A stretch of DNA of 64,000 nt from Apoda limacodes. Taxonomy: Eukaryota > Arthropoda > Insecta > Lepidoptera > Limacodidae. Location: NCBI GenBank assembly GCA_946406115.1, contig OX291557.1:3070501-3134500 (forward strand), in the 5' to 3' direction. Shown piece after piece: positions 54,151 to 64,000 of this stretch (position 1 is the first letter of the stretch; each line of letters starts with the position of its first letter). The translations under genes and the position numbers were made by a program. Under the pieces are notes generated by a model. The model was given only the letters and a program-made list of their open reading frames with translations, did not search any database and was not told the origin of the DNA.

Positions 54151-55231
54151 TCCTTCAGTATATTCAATAAGTCATAATTTTGCCATTATTTCCATCGATT
54201 GTTACATAATTTAACAGGCCGGCGTCTTTTGCGCATTGCCACATAGTTAAGATATAATAAGATAATACGTATAAACAGAGACATCACGATTTTACTACGG
54301 GTCCTGTTGATCGAGATAGTGCTTTTTAGTCGAAGTCTTGCAGAAAGTTGCTCGAGCGCTGTATGTGCTTTGGATATCTGTACAAGAAAATGGCCCCAAC
54401 AGTCCTCTAAAGGTGTGCACCGTAAGACAGAATTTAGCAGGTTTACTGTAGCCCGATGTATCTGCCATTTTAAATAAAAAAATCATACTTAAATACTCAG
54501 ATAGATACTAAGAAAAAAAGAAAAAGAATAGGTAATAAAATTTCATTGTTATCAGTAAGTAGAACATACAAATCCAAATAAAACCAAAGTACCCAATGTG
54601 GGCTCATACAATGGAAACCAATAATAATTTGTAATCAACAAACACAACATACAAAATCAAAACGCAAGTTCGTGGCCAGCCTAATCAAAATACATGCTCG
54701 TAACAATCTGAGAGCAACAATGGGCGGTAATAACTCTCTTTGTGCGGGCTCGGATCGCTCCACGCACATTTTAATCAGACCGTGTGTTCCGGGGTTAATT
54801 CTGTGTAAACATACCGGTCATTTCGGTTTTGATACCTATACCGTTATACCGGTACTGCGTGGGTAGAGTTCCCAACACTATTATTGTGCTATTACTCAAA
54901 ATATAGTAAATATTCAGTCAAGTGCGAGTTGGGCTCACGCACCGTGGGATCCGTACCACCATCTTACGTTACTTAAAATCAGAAACAAAATCAAAAACAG
55001 TGCCGCAATAATCGCTATATGGTGCTCTACGGTAATTAAGATGGTAATGGCTCAGACCCGCCTCATACTAGGACGGTTTTTAGGGTTCCGTAGTCAACAA
55101 GGAACCCTTATAGCTTCGCCATGTCCGTCCATGTCCGTCTGTCTGTCAGCGGCTTAGCTCAGAGACCATACAGAAAGCTGTAATTTGACATGGATATGGA
55201 TACATATTAATTAGACCGATAAAGTGGTAAA

Positions 55232-55645
55232 TCTATACTAATATATAAAGCTGAAGAGTTTTTTTGTTTGAACGCACTCATCTCAGGAACTACTGGTCGG
55301 ATTTAAAAAATTCTTTCAGTGTTGCATAGCCCATTTATCGATATATCATCACGCTAACACAAATAGCAGGGGAGCACTAAAGAAAAATGTTTCAAAATCG
55401 GGGTTTTTTTATCCTTTTGAGAGCTTCCGCTGCGTGCGCTGCGTAAACGGTTAGAGTTTCGCAAAAATCATGTATGACAGAATTGTTCCCCTATAAAAGT
55501 TCTAAAAAAAAGTTCGCGACACCATATGTCTATATTTTAAAAATATTTTACCTTCTTTGTTTTTTTTTTATAATTGAGGAGTTGACGTAAGAATCCTATG
55601 CCGATAACCAAATTTAGGGCGGGCGAAGCCGCTGGCAAAAGCTAG
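55232..55645 (+). mobile_element. Complete Helitron-like element
   Basis: It starts TCTATACTAATATATAAAGC directly after A, continues GAACGCACTCATCTCAGGAA and CTACTGGTCGGATTT, carries GGGCGGGCGAAGCCGCTGGC near the end and finishes in AAAAGCTAG followed by T. This is the TC...CTAG structure inserted between A and T that defines Helitrons, and matches the abundant non-autonomous lepidopteran type. About 414 bp, no coding capacity. Confidence 0.85.
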
Positions 55646-56451
55646 TTAAATATAAAGACTATAATTTTGTATAACCTTAGATTTTGCAAAATCAAATAGT
55701 TTATTTCTCAAAAGGATATAATATCACTTTTTTGACGTCAGTATAATATGCAAGGAATTTATTAACTACTACCGTTTCGGAATCAAGATGGCGTTCTGGG
55801 GAGAAGAAACGGCTTAAGAAGCTCTCCAGCTGTCGCTCTTTTCAATTTTGATTATACATATAACGATTGCCTTTGTTTAAACAAATATTACTTTATATAA
55901 ATAAATATATTGTGTTAGAAGTTTCGTTAGGGGATCGATGTACGGTAGAAAGGCGCCGTTTTTGTGCAAATTTTGTGACCTAACTATTCTAAAGCAGTTG
56001 TGCCCATACTTTTTTCTATGTAGACCTATACCAAAAATTTATAAAATTTATTGATATTATATACCCTTGTACCTACAAAACTTTTTTATCAATTAAAAGT
56101 GTTTAATAGTCATTTATAATAAAACAAAAATTAACCAACGTGATTTTGGTGCATGACATTCGTGATCTTCCGCTAAATTTTCGAATTCGGGAATATCTAA
56201 TACCTTTAAACAAGCAATTTTTGTATATATGTATGCTTGTTTTAAGCTAAAGTACCTGTGAATCAACCGGCTGTCCTCTAAATTGATTTGCGGTTTTTTT
56301 GCGTACATCTTCTACTCACACTTGCCGTTTTTAAGTATTCTATGTTTTTTCCCAAGTTGCAAGCTATCACATTTCCAATTTACAGCGAGATTGATTAAAC
56401 CGCTAAGCCGTTAAAATGTACCAAACGAAGAAGGAGAAGGACAGATTGTTA

Positions 56452-56730
56452 TAATGTCTGGCTGTTTGTTACTTAATAACGCTTGAGCCACTGGTCGGAT
56501 CGGAATGAAACTTGGCACACCTATAGATTAGATCCTGGAATAGCACATAGACTACTTTTTATCCCAAAAAATTCAAAAGTTACCGCGGGAATAACTATAA
56601 CCGAGCTTAAACGAACTATAGCTACAGCTTGCTATAGCAAACGTCATTAATATAATAATTAATGAGTTAATTAAGGAGTTCCACGCCGATAACCAAATTT
56701 AGGGCGGGCGGAGCCGCTGGCAAAATCTAG
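56452..56730 (+). mobile_element. Helitron-like element, copy-B counterpart of 28,712
   Basis: Same blocks as at 28,712-28,992, ending in AAATCTAG. Confidence 0.75.
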
Positions 56731-59171
56731 TTCATAATATAAAGGATGCGTGCATAAAGATAGCATGGAATAGAATTAATAGTAATAGTATGGATTAGAA
56801 TTCCGTTAGTACGATTAGTATAATTAAAAAGAATATTTTATATTCATCTCAACTCTGCTAACTCTGAAAAAATCTGAATTCTGTAAAGTTTTATACGTAC
56901 TAGCTAGCCCGGAAGACGGTCCTCTGTTCTTTGTACTGCACAGCAGCGCCCTCTAGTGGCGAGTTATATCAAATTTACAACAATGTCTGTATATCAATTA
57001 GTATTCCCCGTATAGGTCCGAGGAGGGGTCACAGTAATAAGTGCCTCATACTAACGTTGCTGCTGAAGGCATAGTCTACCGATTACCATCATTTAAATAT
57101 ATGGCTGTGGGGACACTAAAAATTTTCAGAACAAATTTAGTATCTAGTTTAACATAGTCTTGAAATCATTCAATTATATTTTTGGTAATCTTCTTATTCA
57201 ATTCAGCACCGTAATTCTATATATATTCTAAGTCCTCAGCGCCCCCTTTTGTACAACCCACCCAGTACAAATAATATAAGTAATAAAATAAATATACTAT
57301 GAAATACAACCCTGGCAAGCGAGAAAACCGTGGCAACCGTCAAAGTCACCAAGCGATTGGGATCCTGGGTCACTTGTTGCATCTTCAAGCCGCTTTAAGT
57401 CGCGTCTGAGCTGACCCCTTAATCTTATGATGGAAGAACTATGTATCTACATATAATAAGTTTATATGGACCCCTCGGTGCGCGAGCTAGACTCGCACTT
57501 GGCCGGTATCTTATAGAATAATATCATATTAACTATAGACTAGGAAAGTCGTGGACCGTCCATCGTCAGTGTGTCACAGAGCCACAGCCGATTTGGGCAC
57601 CTGTCTATCGATCGTGATGGTATTTTACAAACATGTATGTAATGTAAGCCACACAGTCACACAATTTTGTAATAAAAGAAAAATAGAATAAATTAATGAA
57701 CAAAAAATCTATTGAATTTTAACGAAATACAGAAGAACAGTTCGCCTCAAAGAAGAACCCATTAATAAGTCTGAACAGGACTAACGCAGGACAAATGAAT
57801 TGCAGTTTTGCTTCCTTTTAGCAAAGAAAGAAAGTGTTTTCCATTTTAATTTCCCATTATCTCTAAACAGTGGTATTGAGTTGGCTCTTCGAGCATCGGT
57901 GTAATCCCAGCGGGCTGATCGCTGCGCCGCCTCCCCATGATTCGATCTGCGTAAAGATATAAATCACCGACGAAGGAATTAGTGTAGCGATAGCCGCCTT
58001 GTGGATTTATCTATTGTTAGGGTTGTCGATACTGGCTGTTTAAGAAATATCACAAAAAATTTAATATATCTTCTATAATAGAATACAACACAAATTGAAA
58101 GAAAAACAGTCTGGACTTTGTAAATAGCTCTTGTATCGTTAAAATTCTTTTATTGTAGAACTTAGTTTAACACACTAGTATGATCTTTTTTTTATTAGTA
58201 ACTAACCAAACTTTATGCGCTTCATTATTTTTTAATGTTGGTGGGCATCTTGATATACGAAGTATAATTAAGTAAGTACTTAAGTGATTTATAACATGTA
58301 TAGGTTATGGTTTATTATTTTATTTATTTCTTCATCAAATCAAACCATTGACGTATTAGTTTTAACGTTTGAAATATTTTTATGAACTTATCTTATCTTC
58401 TTTTATTATCTTAATTCTCTTAAATCTATTCTATCTATTATCTTAAATCTTAATTTAGTATTAAGATTTAGTTTATCTACCTATCTATCTAGAAGGAATT
58501 TAACTACTAGAGATAGATAAAAACTAAGGTTCAAGCTATTTGTCATCAAAAGTGATGGTGAAAGCAGAGGAAAGCGATGACAACAAAAAATCTTACACTT
58601 CTTATTGTCCACAAGAAGTGTAAGATTTCTATAGTTATGTAGTGATAACCCTAGTAAAAGAAACATTTAGTAAAGGCGAGTTGGTAATCCAGCACTTCGC
58701 TAATGACGTGTCTAAGAGCGCGATATTCTTCTTTCGTTTCTTAACTAAATTTCTTCGTTCTCACACTTTCAGCTCTTCGTTCTCACACTTTCAGCTCTTC
58801 GTTCTCACACTTTCAGCTATTACCGTGTTCTTTCTGAAAGCGCAAAAAGGGAAATGTAAGTTTGTGTTTGTACGAATTTTTATAAGTTTCAGATATATTC
58901 GGTTTCTTTTTTAAATCCGTAACGAGTCTGTCTATTTATTGATGCCTGTACTGCAGATGCAGAGATTAGTGCATTATTTTTCTTAAGTAACCAAACAAAG
59001 CCTAAATCCTAGACGGTAAATGGTTTTAAGATAATTATGGACCTATGTACATTCTTACTGACGGCAAAGTATGCATAGCGCGCGCGGAATGTCCTGGCCC
59101 GCCATAATATGCTATTTTCGAACCAATGTCATTTTTATATGGTAAAACAGTAACACTACAATTAAAGGGAA

Positions 59172-59251
59172 TTTAGGGTGGGATATTCCTGTTTAGGGTG
59201 GGATGTTCCTGTTTAGGGTGGGATATTCCTGTTTAGGGTGGGATGTTCCTG
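59172..59251 (+). repeat. 20-bp tandem repeat, four units in an alternating pattern
   Basis: TTTAGGGTGGGATATTCCTG and TTTAGGGTGGGATGTTCCTG alternate twice, so the expansion step was a 40-bp dimer. Confidence 0.92.
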
Positions 59252-61018
59252 ACTACGGCTATGCCCTATGTTTAAAAAAAATCAATAATTGAATTTCTGT
59301 TGAATTTTGAATAAGTTTGATCTCTTGGTTGTCCTATATAAATTGGAAGGGGATAGGAATTTAAGGGCAGAGTTATCTTCTAGGTTAGAAAAAATAGTTT
59401 TTGCTTATATATGTGTAGTTGTTTAATTCCTTCATAAAATATTATTTAAATATAGAGATAGATTCCTTGATAAAAGTGTGAGCAATCACTCGTTAACGTG
59501 GAATTGCAGTAACTTTATATTAAAATATTCACCAAGGGAATAAAGCTATCTTATGTGACGGGTGCTTAATTGAATCCCGAGCGTAACGAGGATCCAGGGG
59601 TTAATACAAGAGTAGAGTTAATTCTAGAATTCCGGGAATAGAGGGATTCAAGTTCGCAAATAAATAGTGTCAAGAAAAACATTTTTGAAATGTTGATCAA
59701 ACTCATGTCATTCAGAGTCTGGGAAAAATCACTGCTTTTTAGGTTTTTTTTTGGTTATCTTCTCAGTTTGATACACTCAAAATAATATTTATCCCATTAT
59801 TACGTTTAGGTACACCACTTACAATATTTATATTTAGTTTGATTTTGCGAATAATTTCAGCTGTAAATATATGTATAATACGGGAGTATTGATACCTGTG
59901 GTTGTCGCTTGATTACTACTTTCGTGGTACGCAATCGCCTAGGTAGGTACGCTTATAAAGTTTTTCATAAAACGATTTTCATCCTTCGTCGTTATGCCTA
60001 TGCACAGTGTCGGGTGTTGCCCGCATTTAGCTACGACTCCATTGCTCGCCCTGCTCACTGATACAAGATTCCTGGGACTATCAAAGCTGCGTGTTCGCGG
60101 GTAGAATTAGCGGTAGAGTCATCTAGTAGATACTCTACCAGTTCTGGTACACGGTCTACACGTAAATGTGTTATTAGATATTATTAATAATATTATATTA
60201 TACTAGAATAGTATTATATAATCTGTGATATTATTATTATTAGTCGAGTAGTGAGTGTTTCTTTGAGGTTACAACATGAACAGCTAACGTTATCATATTA
60301 TTGTTAAGGTATTCTTTATTAAACCTTATACTGATTTATTTCTGAAGGAAGCAGAAGCAGAACTTAATAGATAAAAGAGAGTATTGACAAGGAACTGGAT
60401 CTTGAGATGAGATACTCATTGTGTTTTACCGCTGGTTTTGAAAAAAATGTCTACAGAGGAAATAAAAAGATTATGTCTATGTATGTAATATTTATATTGT
60501 ATTTTTTAATTATATGAAGATTTGTGTATTTGTAAGATTAGTGTACTAGGACTTTATAAGTCACTATGAGTTTTTTTTGTATTATACAATATGATTGTTA
60601 AAAGTAATTCCTTTCGAAAAAACACTCGCAATTTGAACTTTATTGCAACCAAACAAGGGCGTCGCCAGCTTATGACTAAGGGGGGCAATGGGGCAATATT
60701 ATAGAGGATAAAAAATATGAACGCCTGGTACAGCATGAAGCGTTACACTTTGGAAGTCTTTGTCTCGATGACGATTGTAATAAGAACGGTTCTGATGTCA
60801 ATGTATAAAACTTCACAAACCCTCGACAGCACAATAACTAAATCAAACTTTTAGACACAGTAATAATTATACCGGTGTAAAGTTAGCAGCCAAATTTAGC
60901 AGCCATTATAATCCGACCAAATTAAAGAGTCTGAAAAACCTACATAAAAATCAGGTAAAACAACTTATAGTTATAAGAAATATATAGTATATACAGTATA
61001 TTTCGCTTAAAAAATAAA
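59252..61018. other. Non-coding stretch
   Basis: AT-rich DNA with no supported gene. 60,170-60,245 is extremely AT-rich (ATTATTAATAATATTATATT). A GGGGGGCAATGGGGCAATAT-type word near 60,680 is reminiscent of transposon DNA but not identifiable. Confidence 0.45.
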
Positions 61019-64000
61019 AAAAAAACACTTGTGAAATGGCTGATAGACACGAAAATCAAATTTTAATAACATTTTGGTAGTGCTCATTCAGCGGTAAAAA
61101 CTAAGGTCTAGTCGATCGACTGACGTGATGTGACTGTATTTATTTTATGTATATTTTAATAATCTATCAGAATAAATGCATTAAAATTACTTAGGCAGGG
61201 GACTAGGATACTACAGAAGCTAAAAACCAAAAAGATATTTTTTTGGCTGCTGTCCAATTTGACATCGATCTCGATTGAGTGACACGTTGCCATTATATAT
61301 ACGCAAAAGATTATTGAGACTCCAAAAATAGATATTTTCCAGGTCTTGAGAAGAGGCGTATAGTACAAAAACTGAGAAAACACATAGGAACAAAATATCA
61401 AACAAGTTTTGTAACGCAATAGTTTGGCTGCTGGTAAAAAAGTAAAAGTTTTTGAACAACTGACATGTTCATCTATTTTTTTTTCATAGATCAATATACA
61501 ATCAATCTAAACTTATGGTTTGGGGTTACTTATAATATGTAATATTCATTTGTGAGCATTTTTTCCTACAAGTAGGTAACAAACGTCAACCCATTAAAGT
61601 TTATCGTTGAAAAAAAAGTCCTAGACGATCGACTGACGTCATGTGATCACTTTTATTTTGTGTGTTAGTTACAGACGTACTAAAAAAAATACATTAAAAT
61701 CACTTAGGCAGGGGACTACAGTATCAGGGACTGGGAAAACTGAAAACAGCAATTAATTTTGGCTGATATCGAATATTTTATTTTGTTTTAAAATTTCACC
61801 CAATTATTCTAAGTTTTCATCAAATAAATATTTATATGGTGAACCCTTACGTCACAAAAAAACACTTGTGCGAAGATCAAATGGCTGAAAGGCACAAAAA
61901 AATTTTTTTAATAACATTAATTGGTAGTGCTCATTCAGCGGTAAAAACTAAGGTCTAGTCGATCGACTGACGTGATGTGACTGTATTTATTTTATGTATA
62001 TTTTAATTATCTATCAGAATAAATGCATTAAAATTACTTAGGCAGGGGACTAGGATACTACAGAAGCTAAAAACCAAAAAGATAGTTTTTTGGCTGCTGT
62101 CCAATTTGACATCGATCTCGATTGAGTGACACGTTGCCATTATATATAAGCAAAAGTTTATTGAGACTCCAAAAATAGATATTTTCCAGGTCTTGAGAAG
62201 AGGCGTATAGTACAAAAACTGAGAAAACATATAGGAACAAAATATTTAACAAGTTTTGTACCGCAATAGTTTGGCTGCTGGTAAAAAAGTAAAAGTTTTT
62301 GAACAACTGACATGTTCATCTATTTTTTTTCATAGATCAATATACAATCAATCTATAACTATTGATTGGAGTTACTTATATTATGTTATATTAATTTGTG
62401 AGCATTTTTTCCTACAAGTAGGTAACAAACGTCAACCCATTAAAGTTTATCGTTGAAAAAAAGTCCTAGACGATCGACTGACGTCATGTGATCACTTTTA
62501 TTTTGTGTGTTAGTTACAGACGTACTAAAAAAAATACATTAAAATCACTTAGGCAGGGGACTACAGTATCAGGGACTGGGAAAACTGAAAACAGCAATTA
62601 ATTTTGGCTGATATCGAATATTTTATTTTGTTTAAATATTTCACCCAATTATTCTAAGTTTTCATCAAATAAATATTTATATGGTGAACCCTTACGTCAC
62701 AAAAAAACACTTGTGCGAAGATCAAATGGCTGATAGGCACAAAAAAATTTTTTAATAACATTAATTGGTAGTGCTCATTCAGCGGTAAAAACTAAGGTCT
62801 AGTCGATCGACTGACGTGATGTGACTGTATTTATTTTATGTATATTTTAATAATCTATCAGAATAAATGCATTAAAATTACTTAGGCAGGGGACTAGGAT
62901 ACTACAGAAGCTAAAAACCAAAAAGATAGTTTTTTGGCTGCTGTCCAATTTGACTTCGATCTCGATTGAGTGACACGTTGCCATTTTATTTACGCAAAAG
63001 TTTATTCAGACTCCAAAAATAGATATTTTCCAGGTCTTGAGAAGAGGCGTATAGTACAAAAACTGAGAAAACACATAGGAACAAAATATCAAACAAGTTT
63101 TGTAACGCAATAGTTTGGCTGCTGGTAAAAAAGTAAAAGTTTTTGAACAACTGACATGTTCATCTATTTTTTTTTCATAGATCAATATACAATCAATCTA
63201 AACTTATGGTTTGGGGTTACTTATAATATGTAATATTCATTTGTGAGCATTTTTTCCTACAAGTAGGTAACAAACGTCAACCCATTAAAGTTTATCGTTG
63301 AAAAAAAAGTCCTAGACGATCGACTGACGTCATGTGATCACTTTTATTTTGTGTGTTAGTTACAGACGTACTAAAAAAAATACATTAAAATCACTTAGGC
63401 AGGGGACTACAGTATCAGGGACTGGGAAAACTGAAAACAGCAATTAATTTTGGCTGATATCGAATATTTTATTTTGTTTAAATATTTCACCCAATTATTC
63501 TAAGTTTTCATCAAATAAATATTTATATGGTGAACCCTTACGTCACAAAAAAACACTTGTGCGAAGATCAAATGGCTGATAGGCACAAAAAAATTTTTTA
63601 ATAACATTAATTGGTAGTGCTCATTCAGCGGTAAAAACTAAGGTCTAGTCGATCGACTGACGTGATGTGACTGTATTTATTTAATGTATATTTTAATAAT
63701 CTATCAGAATAAATGCATTAAAATTACTTAGGCAGGGGACTAGGATACTACAGAAGCTAAAAACCAAAAAGATAGTTTTTTGGCTGCTGTCCAATTTGAC
63801 TTCGATCTCGATTGAGTGACACGTTGCCATTTTATTTACGCAAAAGTTTATTCAGACTCCAAAAATAGATATTTTCCAGGTCTTGAGAAGAGGCGTATAG
63901 TACAAAAACTGAGAAAACACATAGGAACAAAATATCAAACAAGTTTTGTAACGCAATAGTTTGGCTGCTGGTAAAAAAGTAAAAGTTTTTGAACAACTGA
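61019..64000 (+). repeat. Satellite array with a dimeric unit of about 845 bp, running off the window
   Basis: TGGTAGTGCTCATTCAGCGG recurs at 61,075, 61,922, 62,766 and 63,612 (steps 847, 844, 846). Each unit has two related halves: half A begins GGTCTAGTCGATCGACTGAC (61,105, 61,952, 62,796, 63,642), half B begins GTCCTAGACGATCGACTGAC (61,618, 62,463, 63,309). Both then share ATTAAAAT.ACTTAGGCAGGGGACTA-type sequence. A to B is 511-513 bp and B to A 333-334 bp. The palindrome GTCGATCGAC marks each half A. The 75-112-codon frames inside are repeat products without family resemblance. Confidence 0.93.

Larger units (their letters stand above)
53262..58969. repeat. Segmental duplication, copy B
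   Basis: Matches copy A (23,474-31,123) in direct orientation. The left breakpoint falls inside the hAT element and the right one just after GCAGAGATTAG. It keeps a full-length Helitron (55,232-55,645) where copy A has LINE sequence plus only the Helitron 3' end. It has a single 102-bp unit, no long C run, and a three-fold CTCTTCGTTCTCACACTTTC repeat at 58,751-58,817 that is single in A. No host gene is recognised in it. Confidence 0.9.

Noticed and set aside
61156..62306. Frames of 75-112 codons repeated in the satellite
   Set aside because: They recur because the DNA repeats; they differ by frameshifts and stops between units and show no domain.

Overview
This is AT-rich eukaryotic DNA from an insect, most probably a moth or butterfly (Lepidoptera). 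Three things point there: spliced exons of an arthropod-type netrin, a dense load of transposon remnants typical of lepidopteran introns and intergenic DNA (Helitron tails ending in CTAG, RTE and jockey/CR1-type LINE pieces, hAT and pogo elements, 'GTGCGAGTC ... GGGTTCCGTACC' repeats), and an intronless short-chain dehydrogenase gene. There are no bacterial, organellar or CRISPR features. Most open frames here are chance frames or transposon remnants. Family names come from motif reading, not database searches.

Region 1 (1-12,610, + strand): the 3' half of a netrin gene. Five coding exons (3966-4115, 4771-4833, 7809-7883, 10703-10892, 11445-11595) join in phase across GT/AG introns and encode 209 residues: the third laminin-EGF repeat, a linker, and the whole C-terminal NTR domain to the stop. 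The upstream exons (LN domain, first two LE repeats) lie outside the window, so 1-3965 is read as intron. The introns carry LINE, Helitron and MITE pieces, tandem repeats and a fragment of 5S rRNA.

Region 2 (12,610-23,200): no host gene seen. It holds a truncated jockey-like LINE, two of three identical copies of a 215-bp element, a 104-bp satellite, a block of 'CGCATTTGGAC'-type repeats, a LINE C-terminal fragment and a Helitron.

Region 3 (23,232-34,000): a 1.18-kb fold-back hAT element with an 8-bp target duplication, then copy A of a large direct segmental duplication (23,474-31,123), interrupted by a LINE. It is followed at once by a decayed hAT transposase gene on the - strand that still shows its first exon and splice sites.

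Region 4 (34,000-53,260): a third 215-bp element, an RTE LINE fragment, and the only complete host gene, an SDR oxidoreductase (41,726-42,514, single exon). After it come MITEs, a two-copy unit with a conserved short reading frame, a dimeric minisatellite and an internally deleted pogo/Tigger element.

Region 5 (53,262-64,000): copy B of the duplication (to 58,969), whose hAT core is in the opposite orientation to copy A. The window ends inside a tandem satellite with a dimeric repeat unit of about 845 bp.

No functional cooperation between the netrin and SDR genes is visible. Netrin would be a secreted axon-guidance ligand and the SDR a cytosolic NAD(P)-dependent enzyme; the rest is repeat biology.
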